DNA of 38,421 nucleotides from Clostridia bacterium (GTDB lineage: Bacteria; Bacillota; Clostridia; Oscillospirales; Acutalibacteraceae), in the NCBI GenBank assembly GCA_017397125.1, contig JAFQKB010000060.1:1-38421 (forward strand), given 5' to 3'. The first letter of the stretch is position 1. Each line of letters starts with the position of its first letter. A program made the position numbers and the translations under genes. Under the pieces are notes generated by a model, which made no database searches, had not been told where the DNA came from, and saw nothing but the letters and a program-made list of their open reading frames with translations. Shown piece after piece: positions 14,199 to 21,827 of this stretch.

Positions 14199-15206
14199 AT
14201 GGCTATGACCGTAGGAGTCCGTTTTCACGCAAACGGAAAGATATACGATTTTGACCCCGGAGATATGACCCTGCTGCCGGGCGAGATGGTGGTGGTGGAG
14301 ACCGCCCGGGGTGTGGAGTGCGGCGAGGTCGCCCGCGCCAACCGTACCTGCAAGGAGGAGCGCCCCGACCTGAAGCCGGTGCTGCGCCGCGCCAACGCCG
14401 AGGACCGCCGCCGGGCCGAGGAGAACGCCCGCAAGGCCCGTGAGGCCATGCGGATCTGCCAGGAGCGCATCGCCGCCCACAAGCTGGAGATGAAGCTGGT
14501 GGACGCAGAGTACGCCTTTGACAATTCCAAGATCACCTTCAATTTCACCGCCGACGGGCGGGTGGACTTCCGCAACCTGGTCAAGGACCTGGCGGCCACC
14601 CTGCACACCCGCATCGAGCTGCACCAGATCGGTGTCCGGGACGAGGCTAAGAAGCTGGGCGGCGTGGGCATCTGCGGCCAGCCCTTCTGCTGCTCCCGCT
14701 TTCTGCACGATTTTCAGCCGGTGAGCATCAAGATGGCCAAGGAGCAGGGCCTGTCCCTCAACCCCACCAAGATCTCCGGCTCCTGCGGCCGCCTGATGTG
14801 CTGTCTGAAATACGAGCAGGACACCTATGAGGAGCTGATTAAGCTCAGCCCCAAGGTGGGTGCTGTGGTGATGACCCCGGAGGGCCGTGGCGTGGTTACC
14901 GACAGCAACATCCTCACCGGCAAGCTGAAGGTGCGCCTGGATAAAAACCCCGACTCTCCGGCGGTGGATATGCACCGGGACGACGTGTCGGCGGTCATCC
15001 GCGGCAGCAAGCCCAAGGAGGAGGCCGCCCAGGCTGCACCGGATATGGAGGTGGCCGCCGAGCCGGCACCCCTTGCGGAGCAAAAACCCCAAAAGCCGGC
15101 GGAAAAGCCGGCCCAGAACAATCGGCCCGCCGATAAAGGTAGCAAGAACGGCAAGCCGGACCACCGTCCCCGCCGTCACAGCCCCCGGAATAAGCGGCAG
15201 GGCTGA
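14199..15206 (+). CDS. ricT: RicT (YaaT) PSP1-domain protein, Y-complex subunit
   Basis: A 335-residue PSP1-domain protein. In Bacillus subtilis RicT joins RicA and RicF (YmcA, YlbF) in a complex that carries iron-sulfur clusters and directs RNase Y processing of polycistronic mRNAs. Conserved landmarks are ELHQIGVRDEAKKLGG, GICGQPFCCSRFL and SGSCGRLMCCLKYE, with paired cysteines that could contribute cluster ligands. After residue 280 the tail is Pro/Lys/Ala-rich and strongly basic (RRHSPRNKRQG), likely disordered and possibly RNA-contacting. The start ATG follows AAGGAG. It lies 70 bases after holB with no terminator between. rny is encoded about 10 kb away on the other strand. Confidence 0.92.
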   Translation: MAMTVGVRFHANGKIYDFDPGDMTLLPGEMVVVETARGVECGEVARANRTCKEERPDLKPVLRRANAEDRRRAEENARKAREAMRICQERIAAHKLEMKLVDAEYAFDNSKITFNFTADGRVDFRNLVKDLAATLHTRIELHQIGVRDEAKKLGGVGICGQPFCCSRFLHDFQPVSIKMAKEQGLSLNPTKISGSCGRLMCCLKYEQDTYEELIKLSPKVGAVVMTPEGRGVVTDSNILTGKLKVRLDKNPDSPAVDMHRDDVSAVIRGSKPKEEAAQAAPDMEVAAEPAPLAEQKPQKPAEKPAQNNRPADKGSKNGKPDHRPRRHSPRNKRQG

Positions 15207-15222
15207 TGGTTGCAAAAAACAG

Positions 15223-15250
15223 TTGCAATTTTCAAATTCTGTGATATGAT
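15223..15250 (+). promoter_or_regulatory. Promoter for ferredoxin gene
   Basis: TTGCAA, 16-base spacer, TATGAT, 31 bases upstream of the ferredoxin start. Confidence 0.65.
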
Positions 15251-15281
15251 AGAAGGTACAAAGCGACAGGAGGTGTAAACC

Positions 15282-15452
15282 ATGGCATATGTTATCAATG
15301 ATTCTTGCATCGCTTGCGGCGCTTGCGCCGAGGGTTGCCCCGTTGAGGCGATCACCGAGGGCGATGGCAAGTACGTCATCGATGCGGACACCTGCATCGA
15401 TTGCGGCGCTTGTGCCGATGCTTGCCCGGTGGGTGCTGCCAACGCGGAATAA
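15282..15452 (+). CDS. 2[4Fe-4S] ferredoxin
   Basis: A 56-residue clostridial-type ferredoxin starting MAYVIND. Two cluster motifs, CIACGACAEGCP and CIDCGACADACP, provide the eight cysteines for two [4Fe-4S] clusters. The spacing CxxCxxCxxxCP is canonical, and the two halves show the ancient internal duplication. It is a low-potential electron carrier. The start follows a near-perfect GGAGGTG. It has its own promoter and terminator, so it is probably monocistronic, although read-through from ricT is possible. It occupies the place where Bacillus has yabA. Confidence 0.95.
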   Translation: MAYVINDSCIACGACAEGCPVEAITEGDGKYVIDADTCIDCGACADACPVGAANAE

Positions 15453-15464
15453 TGTAAGCCGCAG

Positions 15465-15493
15465 AGCCGGACAGTTCTACTGTCCGGCTTTTT
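15465..15493 (+). terminator. Intrinsic terminator after ferredoxin
   Basis: Perfect 11-bp stem (15465-15475 with 15479-15489), 3-base loop, T tract. Confidence 0.93.
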
Positions 15494-15579
15494 CTTTAGT
15501 GGGGTGATATGCGGCACCCCCAATGCTATGATTATAAGTGTCGTTTTTTGAGACGAAACAGGATAGGGAGGCGTAGTGA

Positions 15580-16305
15580 ATGGAGTATATTCCCGTATAC
15601 GGACCGGTGCAGGCGGCGGTATCGGATACCCACCGCTTTGGCACCGACGCCATACTGCTCTCCCATTTTGCTATGCCCTGTGCCGGCGAGCGGGTGTGCG
15701 AGCTAGGCACCGGCTGCGGTGCCATCGCCCTGCGGCTGGCGGCCGGGGGCCGCCCGGCGGCGGTGCACGGGGTGGATATCGCCCCCGAGGCCATCGAATT
15801 AGCCCGGCAGGGCGCCGACCGGTTCCCTGGTGAGCCGAAGCCCGCCTTTGCGGTGGGGGATTGGCGCAACCCCCGGCAGATCGCCCCCGCCGGCTCCTTT
15901 CGCCGGGTGGTGTGTAATCCGCCCTATTTTCCGCCGGACAGCGGCGCCACCAATGCCGACCTGACGGTGCGCCTGGCCCGGCACGAGCAGCCGGACACCC
16001 TGGACAGCCTGTGCGCCGCGGCGGCCTGGCTATTGTGCAGCGGCGGCCGCTTCTTTCTCTGCCACCGGCCGGAGCGTCTGCCGGCGGTGCTGGCGGCGCT
16101 GGGCGCTCATCGCCTGGAGCCCAAGCGGCTGCAGCCGGTGCAGAAGCGGGCGGATACCGCCCCCTGGCTGTTTCTGCTGGAGGCCCGCCTGGACGGGCGT
16201 CCCGGACTGACGTGGCTGCCGCCCCTGGTGCTATACACCGCGGATGGACAGCCGTCCCCGGCCATGCAGGAGATCTATCGTGAGATACAAACAGAAAGCA
16301 GGTGA
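15580..16305 (+). CDS. yabB: YabB-type tRNA (adenine-N6) methyltransferase
   Basis: A 241-residue class I SAM methyltransferase. Motif I is ELGTGCGAIAL (41-51), the acidic strand is GVDIAPEAIELA, and the catalytic NPPYF (113-117) is the adenine N6-methyltransferase signature. It corresponds to the YabB/TrmN6 family that modifies tRNA position 37. The C-terminus, WLFLLEARLDGRPGLTWLPPLVLY, is typical of the family. The ATG follows GGGAGGCG. The stop is followed after five bases by the rsmI start, and yabB next to rsmI is conserved in Firmicutes, which supports the call. The small yazA gene that often sits between them is missing. Confidence 0.88.
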   Translation: MEYIPVYGPVQAAVSDTHRFGTDAILLSHFAMPCAGERVCELGTGCGAIALRLAAGGRPAAVHGVDIAPEAIELARQGADRFPGEPKPAFAVGDWRNPRQIAPAGSFRRVVCNPPYFPPDSGATNADLTVRLARHEQPDTLDSLCAAAAWLLCSGGRFFLCHRPERLPAVLAALGAHRLEPKRLQPVQKRADTAPWLFLLEARLDGRPGLTWLPPLVLYTADGQPSPAMQEIYREIQTESR

Positions 16306-16310
16306 ACGCC

Positions 16311-17156
16311 GTGACCCAACCCAACAGCGGCCGACTGACCCTGGTGGGCACCCCCATCGGCAATCTGTCGGATTTTTCACCCCGGGCCATTGAGGCCCTG
16401 GAGCAGTGCGATTTCATCGCCGCCGAGGATACCCGAGTGACCTTAAAGCTGCTCAACCACTTCGGCATCACGAAGCCCTTGGTCAGCTACCACGAGCATA
16501 ATAAGCGGGAGCGGGGCGAGCAGCTGTGCGCCCGTCTGCTGGCGGGGGAGAACGGTGTGCTGGTCAGCGATGCGGGTATGCCCGCCATCTCCGACCCCGG
16601 CGAGGACCTGGTGGCCCTGTGTCACCGGCGGGGCATCCCGGTGGGGGTGGTGCCCGGCCCCACGGCGGTGACGGCGGCCCTGGCCCTGGCGGGTCTGCCC
16701 ACCGGGCGCTTTACCTTTGAGGGTTTTCTCAGCGTGAATAAGCGCTCCCGTCGCACCCACCTGGACAGCCTGCGGGGAGAGACCCGCACCATGGTGTTCT
16801 ATGAGGCACCCCACAAGCTGAAATACACCCTCTGCGACCTGCTGGCGGCGCTGGGAGATCGGCGCATCGCCCTGGTGCGGGAGATCACCAAGATCCATGA
16901 GGAGGTCATCCGCACCACCCTGGCGGCGGCGGTGGCCCGGTATGAGGAGGAGAATCCCCGGGGCGAGTTTGTGCTCATCGTAGAGGGCGCCGCCCCGGCC
17001 GAAAAAGAGGTCGCCACCCCGGAGGTGGCCGCCGATCTGGCCCGCAGCTATATGGAGGAGGGCATGTCCCCCTCCGAGGCGGCTAAGACAGCCGCCGCCG
17101 AAACGGGACTGAAAAAAGGAGACATCTACCGTCTGCTGACGGCAAAGGAGGAATAA
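16311..17156 (+). CDS. rsmI: 16S rRNA (cytidine-1402-2'-O)-methyltransferase
   Basis: A 281-residue RsmI that 2'-O-methylates C1402 in the decoding centre of 16S rRNA. The tetrapyrrole-methylase fold shows LTLVGTPIGNLSDFSPRA at the N-terminus, then AAEDTRVT, LVSDAGMPAISDPGE, VPGPTAVTAALALAG and GRFTFEGFL. A C-terminal helix-turn-helix-like region, SPSEAAKTAAAETGLKKGDIYRLL, completes the normal architecture. GTG 16302 lacks a binding site. GTG 16311 is five bases after AGGTGA and leads directly into the conserved start, so it is chosen. Downstream, only three bases separate it from the next gene. Confidence 0.95.
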   Translation: MTQPNSGRLTLVGTPIGNLSDFSPRAIEALEQCDFIAAEDTRVTLKLLNHFGITKPLVSYHEHNKRERGEQLCARLLAGENGVLVSDAGMPAISDPGEDLVALCHRRGIPVGVVPGPTAVTAALALAGLPTGRFTFEGFLSVNKRSRRTHLDSLRGETRTMVFYEAPHKLKYTLCDLLAALGDRRIALVREITKIHEEVIRTTLAAAVARYEEENPRGEFVLIVEGAAPAEKEVATPEVAADLARSYMEEGMSPSEAAKTAAAETGLKKGDIYRLLTAKEE

Positions 17157-17159
17157 ACC

Positions 17160-17732
17160 ATGCCCTGGAAAGAAATAGGCCTGTTGGCCGCGCTGCTGAT
17201 CTGCATTCTGCTGATACGCAGGTTTGGCAAGCGGCACGGCGAGGATAGCCGCTCCGCCCGCCTAATGAAAAAATACGCCACCCTCACCCCGGAGCTGCTG
17301 GAGGGCACCCCTGACGAGGAGCTGGTGGAGGCGGTGGTCAGCCACGTGCTGGCCAAGGCCGCCGATAGCCGCCGTCCCGATCCGGTGATGGTGCTGTCCG
17401 GGCTGCCCCAGCCCTTTACGGTGGTGTACAGCATCTGGGCGGTGTGCAAGGAGCTGGCTCGTGGCAGCTATAAGTCGCTGACCCATACCGCCACCCGGGA
17501 GGTGCTGGAGCCGGCCGTGGACGCTCTGCCGGTGGTGGGTGCCCCCGCCACGGCGGAGGCCCTGACCGCCCTGCGGGCGGCCCACGCCGCCAAGGAGGAC
17601 ACCGAGGAGGCAGAAAAAGCCTTCCACCGGGCGGTGGAGCAGGAGTGCCCCCTGACCCTGTGTGCGGCCTACGTGCGGGATCACATCCCCCAGCTGACCG
17701 GCACCGACGAGGTGGACAGCCTTGAAGCGTGA
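17160..17732 (+). CDS. Unknown single-pass membrane protein
   Basis: A 190-residue protein I do not recognise. It starts with one hydrophobic helix (residues 5-20, IGLLAALLICILLIRR) followed by Arg/Lys, giving a short outside tail and a cytoplasmic body. The body is alpha-helical and Ala/Glu-rich (AHAAKEDTEEAEKAFHRAVEQ) without cysteine clusters or catalytic motifs. The ATG follows AAAGGAGG embedded in the end of rsmI. The gene overlaps mnmM by 11 bases, so it is firmly part of the rsmI-mnmM operon. Base composition matches its neighbours, so it looks native rather than acquired. A link to rRNA/tRNA modification would be inference from position only. Confidence 0.8.
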   Translation: MPWKEIGLLAALLICILLIRRFGKRHGEDSRSARLMKKYATLTPELLEGTPDEELVEAVVSHVLAKAADSRRPDPVMVLSGLPQPFTVVYSIWAVCKELARGSYKSLTHTATREVLEPAVDALPVVGAPATAEALTALRAAHAAKEDTEEAEKAFHRAVEQECPLTLCAAYVRDHIPQLTGTDEVDSLEA

Positions 17733-18294
17733 GTATCCCCTCAATGCCCTGGGGCTGTCCCACCAGTTTATGGCGGCGCATATCCGTCCCGGTGATTTCT
17801 GTATTGACGCCACCGCCGGCCGGGGGCGGGACGCCCTGTTTCTCTGCGGTTTGGTGGGGGAGAGCGGCCGGGTGCTGGCTATGGACATCCAGGCGGACGC
17901 CGTGACCGAGACCCGCGCCCTGCTGACCGCCGAGGGCTGCGCCCACCGGGCGCAGGTGGTGCAGGATTGCCACAGCCGGATGGGGCAGTACGCCGACCCC
18001 GGCACGGTGGACGGTATTATGTTCAATTTCGGTTGGCTGCCCGGCGGGGATCACCATACCTTTTCCCACGCCGATACCAGTGTGGCGGCGGTACAGGCGG
18101 GCCTAGACCTGCTGCGCCCCGGCGGGGTGATGACCCTGTGCATCTATTACGGTCGGGAGAACGGCACCGCCGAGCGGGACGCCCTGCTGGCCTTTTTGCC
18201 CACGGTGGACAGCCGGCGGTATACGGTTATCCGGGGTGATTTTGCCAACCGCACCGGCGACGTCCCCATTCCGGTGTTTATCCTCAAGGAGTAA
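17722..18294 (+). CDS. mnmM: MnmM (YtqB) tRNA-U34 wobble methyltransferase family
   Basis: A 190-residue class I SAM methyltransferase of the YtqB family, shown in Gram-positive bacteria to finish mnm5(s2)U34 in tRNA by methylating nm5U. Key blocks are FCIDATAGRGRDALFL (motif I, about 26-41), VLAMDIQ, the family-specific FNFGWLPGGDHHTF (usually NLGYLPGGDK) and the C-terminal SRRYTVIRGDFANR. The start is TTG 17722, seven bases after GAGGTG and overlapping the previous gene, indicating coupling. It is the last gene of the operon; no clear terminator is seen in the 45 bases before the next start. The MnmC-independent pathway it belongs to is normal for Firmicutes. Confidence 0.87.
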   Translation: MKREYPLNALGLSHQFMAAHIRPGDFCIDATAGRGRDALFLCGLVGESGRVLAMDIQADAVTETRALLTAEGCAHRAQVVQDCHSRMGQYADPGTVDGIMFNFGWLPGGDHHTFSHADTSVAAVQAGLDLLRPGGVMTLCIYYGRENGTAERDALLAFLPTVDSRRYTVIRGDFANRTGDVPIPVFILKE

Positions 18295-18339
18295 AAAGCC
18301 GAGATAACAGGCGGTAATCGTGCATTTGTGGAGGTATTA

Positions 18340-18786
18340 ATGGTAGAACTTAGAGCAATAACAGAGGAAAACTTCATTGACGCATTTAATCTCAAGTTGT
18401 CGTCGGAGCAGGAGAGTTTTGTGTCGCACCCGATTCGAAGTCTCGCGCAGGCGTATGTTTATAGAGATCAGTGTCAACCATTCGGAATCTATGCGGCAGG
18501 AAAAATGATCGGGTATGTCATGGTGATCTATGACTATGATGTTCCTGAATATGATATATGGCATATGATGATTGATAAAGAGGAGCAAGGGCGCGGTTAT
18601 GGCAGAGAAGCTCTGGATCGAATTGTTGAATACATTGCGACGAAACCATTTGGTGATTCGAATAGAATTGCCTTAACCTGCAACAAATATAATTCTATTG
18701 CGAGAAAAATGTATGAGAACAAGGGCTTTTTTGCGACTGGAAATGAGGACGAGGACGAGATAGAACTTGTTATGACAGTTCAATGA
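18340..18786 (+). CDS. GNAT acetyltransferase, spermidine acetyltransferase-like
   Basis: A 148-residue GNAT-fold N-acetyltransferase. The N-terminal VELRAITEENF, LSSEQESFV and PFGIYAAGKMIGYVMV resemble BltD-type spermine/spermidine acetyltransferases. WHMMIDKEEQGRGYGREAL carries the acetyl-CoA pyrophosphate loop QGRGYG, and CNKYNSIARKMYENKGF is the typical C-terminal block. Acetylation of a polyamine is plausible but not proven. The start is ATG 18340 after GGAGGT; the frame reaches GTG 18328, which overlaps that site. The gene is clearly more AT-rich than its neighbours, suggesting recent acquisition. A strong terminator follows 70 bases downstream. Confidence 0.85.
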   Translation: MVELRAITEENFIDAFNLKLSSEQESFVSHPIRSLAQAYVYRDQCQPFGIYAAGKMIGYVMVIYDYDVPEYDIWHMMIDKEEQGRGYGREALDRIVEYIATKPFGDSNRIALTCNKYNSIARKMYENKGFFATGNEDEDEIELVMTVQ

Positions 18787-18855
18787 AAATTTCCTTTTTT
18801 TAAACCAGCAAAGAGCATTTCTATACATAGCACCTTGTTATGTGGAGCGAACGAT

Positions 18856-18894
18856 AAAAACGCCAAGCCGCAAAGATGCAGCTTGGCGTTTTTT
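18856..18894 (+). terminator. Intrinsic terminator after GNAT gene
   Basis: 13-bp stem AAAAACGCCAAGC / GCTTGGCGTTTTT around a 12-base loop, ending in six T. A-rich on the other side, so it may work in both directions. Confidence 0.88.
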
Positions 18895-18966
18895 GCGTTG
18901 TTTCAACAAAGGCAACCCCTGCTTATTGGGGAAAATAGCTTATAGCGAGGAGTAAAGTGGACAAAA

Positions 18967-19101
18967 CCTTTCCCTCGAGGGGAAGGTGGCACGGCGTCAG
19001 CCGTGACGGATGAGGTGGCGTGGGACACGTCTTTGATATAGCCGCTCCGCGGAACACCTCATCAGTCACCTTCGGTGACAGCTTCTCCTCAAGGAGAAGC
19101 T
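18967..19101. repeat. Dispersed palindromic repeat, copy 2
   Basis: Two half-units in opposite orientation. Left: palindrome 18967-18986, GTGG, variable stem CACGGC-GTCA-GCCGTG, ACGGATGAGG. Right: CACCTCATCAGTC, variable stem, GACAGCTTCTCCT-CA-AGGAGAAGCT (19080-19101). The framework equals copy 1 but the variable stems differ. It fills most of the gap 18895-19130, in which I see no gene. Confidence 0.75.
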
Positions 19102-19130
19102 TATCGCTGCATTTGCCTCGGCTCTTTTCG

Positions 19131-20054
19131 TTATTTATGATACACGCTGTCTCCGATGAACTCCCGGATGAGGGCGGTGTCGGGCACGGCAGCGGCATCC
19201 AGGGGGTCGGCGGCGGTCAGCACCGGCAGCATGCCGGCGATCTCCGGCCGGTCGGCCAGAGCCTGCAGATCCCCCAGCAGATACTTTGCGTATACGTTGA
19301 TCTCGTAGGGGAAGAAGGTGTCCACGTCAAAGGTGGAGCGGTGCTTGTAGGGCATGATGAAATTGTCCTCGCCCCGGTTGACGCTGTGGAACATCTGGAG
19401 GGTGTCCGCCGCCTGGCGGCCCCGATGCTGCACGTCCCGGAGCATCCGCCGCAGCAGCCGGATGTACTTGGGGTGCAGGACGGTGCCGTCCGGACCCTCC
19501 ACCCGGGTGCGCACGCTGACGTACAGCCGCACCGTCTGCTCCGGCGGCAGGGTGATCACCGCCGGGTTGAGGGCGTGGATGCCCTCCAGCACCACCACCT
19601 CGCCCGGCTTGCGATGCAGTATCTTGCCGGACATCTCCCGGGTGTGGGTGCGGAAGTTGAATACCGGCAGCTCCACCGGCTCGCAGGCGATGATGGCCCG
19701 CAGCTGCTCGGTGAGCAGCTCGCCGTCCACCCGGTCGGGGGACTCCAGGTCCAGCTTTTCCTCTGCCACCAGGGCGTGCTGCTCCGGGGTGAGGGTGCGG
19801 AAATAATTGTCCATAGACAGGGTGTGGGTCTCCAGCCCGCGCCGGTCCAGCTTATCCTCCAGGATCAGGGCGGAGGTGGTCTTTCCGGACCCGGAGGGGC
19901 CGGAGAGCAGCACCAGCGGGCACTGCCGGCTGTGGGCGGCTACGAAATCGGCGATGTCGGACAGCTGCCGGTGATAGTTCTTTTCCGCCCCGTCGATGAA
20001 GCCGGCGGCATCCGCCGCCAGGCTGCGGTTGATATCGGTCATTTTACGGATCAT
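19131..20054 (-). CDS. Nucleoside (uridine kinase-like) kinase
   Basis: A 307-residue P-loop kinase of the uridine kinase/phosphoribulokinase superfamily. Walker A is LLSGPSGSGKTTSALIL (about 50-66). SMDNYFR and the lid-like HTREMSGKILHRKPGEVVVLEGIHALNP are characteristic of Udk-like nucleoside kinases. The protein is longer than Udk itself (about 210 residues) and lacks the TGS/threonyl-tRNA-synthetase-like N-terminus of the 550-residue clostridial form. It resembles the shorter clostridial nucleoside kinase. Expected role is salvage phosphorylation of a pyrimidine nucleoside. ATG 20054 follows AAAGGAGTG; the frame's earlier codons overlap the end of the preceding RNase gene. It is 16 bases downstream of that gene and co-transcribed. 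Confidence 0.85.
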   Translation of the reverse strand: MIRKMTDINRSLAADAAGFIDGAEKNYHRQLSDIADFVAAHSRQCPLVLLSGPSGSGKTTSALILEDKLDRRGLETHTLSMDNYFRTLTPEQHALVAEEKLDLESPDRVDGELLTEQLRAIIACEPVELPVFNFRTHTREMSGKILHRKPGEVVVLEGIHALNPAVITLPPEQTVRLYVSVRTRVEGPDGTVLHPKYIRLLRRMLRDVQHRGRQAADTLQMFHSVNRGEDNFIMPYKHRSTFDVDTFFPYEINVYAKYLLGDLQALADRPEIAGMLPVLTAADPLDAAAVPDTALIREFIGDSVYHK

Positions 20055-20070
20055 ACAGACACTCCTTTCC

Positions 20071-21678
20071 TCAGCGATCCCATTTATCGGCCAGCGACTG
20101 GACCTGACTGGCAAAGCGGGCCAGGTCCTTGTTGGTGCCGCCGCGGTTTTTCTCGATGACCGCCATCAGTCGGCGGCCGGCATCCAGCAGCCGCTGGAAC
20201 ACAGCGGACACAGAGCCGGCCTGGGTCCGCTTGGCGGCCCGGGCCATCCGGGTGGTGAAGCCCTCCTGCAGGCACACCCCGGTGGCCAGGTCGTAAATAG
20301 CGTTGTTATAGGGCGCCACGGTGTCCAGCCCCAGGGTGCCGGCGATGGTGGCGGCAAAGGTGTCGCACACCGTGTCGCCGCCGTGGTTGACAAACACCCG
20401 GCGGGGCTTGGCCGGCAGGTCCCGCAGCCACGCCAGCATCCTGTCCCGGTCGGCGTGACCGCTGATGCCGTTGAGGTTCTCAATGTGGGCGTGCACCTGG
20501 ATCTCCTCGCCGAACAGCTTGACGGTGGGGGCGCCGTCGATGAGCTTGCGGCCGATGGTGCCCTCGGACTGGTAGCCCACAAAGAGGACGGTGCTCTCCG
20601 GCCGCCACAGATTGTGCTTGAGATGGTGGCGGATGCGGCCCGCCTCGCACATGCCGGAGGCGGACAGGATCACCTTGGGCGTCTTGTCAAAATTGATGGC
20701 CCGGGAATCGTCGCTGGTGACCGACAGATTCAGATTGGGCAGGCGGATGGGGTTCTCCCCTGCCACCAGCAGGGCCAGGGTCTCCTCGTCGTAATAGTCG
20801 GTCAGGCCGGCGGAATAGATGTTGGTGGCCTCCACCGCCAGGGGGCTGTCCACCCATACGGGAAAATCTCCGTGGCCGTGGACGAGTCCCTCCTTTTTGA
20901 TCTGCCGCAGCAGATACAGCAGCTCCTGGGTGCGGCCCACCGCAAAGGCGGGGATCACCACGTTGCCGCCCCGGTCAAAGGTCTCCTGCAGGATGCGGGT
21001 CAGCTGGGCCACGTAGTCCGGGCGCTCCCCGTGGAGCCGGTCGCCGTAGGTGGACTCGATGACCACGTAGTCGGCGGCGGGCGGGGTCTGGGGGTCCCGG
21101 ATGAGGGGACGGGTGACGTTGCCCAGGTCGCCGGAGAACAGCACCGTCTCGCTCTGTCCGTCCTCGGTGACGGTGACCGAGATGGAGGCGGAGCCCAGCA
21201 GATGCCCCGCATCGGTAAAGCGCACCGTCACGTCGTCAAAAAGGCGGTATTCGGTATCGTAGTCGCAGGGGTTTAGCTGGGTCAGGGTGCGGCTCACGTC
21301 CTCGGCGGTGTACAGGGGCACGTAGGGGTCGCCGCCGTTACGCTTGGCCTTGCGGTTGCGCCACTCCGCCTCAAACTCCTGGATGTGGGCGGAGTCCATC
21401 AGCATGATGCGGCACAGGGCGGCGGTGGCGGCGGTGGTGTAGATGGGTCCCGTAAAGCCCCGGGCCACCAGCATGGGGATGCGGCCGGAGTGGTCGATGT
21501 GGGCGTGGGTGAGCAGCACCGCGTCGATGTCCCCGGGCAGCAGGGGCAGGTCGGGGTTTTCATACATATCCGCCCCCTGCTCCATACCGCAGTCGACGAG
21601 GATGCGGTGGTGCCGGGTGGTCAGCAGGGTGCAGGAGCCGGTCACCTCGTGGGCAGCGCCTAAAAAGTGCAGTTTCAT
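20071..21678 (-). CDS. Beta-CASP metallo-beta-lactamase RNase
   Basis: A 535-residue two-domain RNase of the YSH1/CPSF73-like bacterial group. The metallo-beta-lactamase core has THAHIDHSG (58-65) for two zinc ions, the Asp/His pair LFSGDLGN, and FTDAGHLLGSASI. The beta-CASP insert shows VWVDSPLAVEAT, SASGMCEAGRIRHHL and the terminal ISGHADRDRML. It lacks the RNase J C-terminal domain. These proteins degrade or process RNA; the exact target is unknown. The ATG at 21678 follows AAAGGGG and starts the conserved MKLHFLGAAHEVTGS; 34 upstream codons of open frame are discarded because they run through the predicted promoter. It is divergent from the dehydrogenase gene. Confidence 0.93.
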   Translation of the reverse strand: MKLHFLGAAHEVTGSCTLLTTRHHRILVDCGMEQGADMYENPDLPLLPGDIDAVLLTHAHIDHSGRIPMLVARGFTGPIYTTAATAALCRIMLMDSAHIQEFEAEWRNRKAKRNGGDPYVPLYTAEDVSRTLTQLNPCDYDTEYRLFDDVTVRFTDAGHLLGSASISVTVTEDGQSETVLFSGDLGNVTRPLIRDPQTPPAADYVVIESTYGDRLHGERPDYVAQLTRILQETFDRGGNVVIPAFAVGRTQELLYLLRQIKKEGLVHGHGDFPVWVDSPLAVEATNIYSAGLTDYYDEETLALLVAGENPIRLPNLNLSVTSDDSRAINFDKTPKVILSASGMCEAGRIRHHLKHNLWRPESTVLFVGYQSEGTIGRKLIDGAPTVKLFGEEIQVHAHIENLNGISGHADRDRMLAWLRDLPAKPRRVFVNHGGDTVCDTFAATIAGTLGLDTVAPYNNAIYDLATGVCLQEGFTTRMARAAKRTQAGSVSAVFQRLLDAGRRLMAVIEKNRGGTNKDLARFASQVQSLADKWDR

Positions 21679-21738
21679 ACAGATTTCCCCTTTCCGTGTA
21701 GTGTATGTAGTCCCGGTGGGCATTAGTCCTTTGGTGAT

Positions 21739-21767
21739 AGTATAGCATATTTTTTCCGTGGTGAAAA
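21739..21767 (-). promoter_or_regulatory. Promoter for RNase-kinase operon
   Basis: Minus strand TTTTCA, 17-base spacer, TATACT with TGC extended -10. It is back-to-back with the dehydrogenase promoter, the two -35 elements being 7 bases apart. Confidence 0.65.
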
Positions 21768-21774
21768 GAGGGAA

Positions 21775-21803
21775 TTGCATCGAGGGTAAAAATGTGGTAT
21801 GCT
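21775..21803 (+). promoter_or_regulatory. Promoter for D-2-hydroxyacid dehydrogenase gene
   Basis: TTGCAT, 17-base spacer, TATGCT, 24 bases before the start codon. Confidence 0.65.
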
Positions 21804-21827
21804 ACCTAGTGAAATGGAGGGATGTGC

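Noticed and set aside
19020-21276. Long plus-strand ORFs opposite the nucleoside kinase and beta-CASP RNase
   Set aside because: Low-complexity antisense translations; conserved motifs are all on the minus strand.
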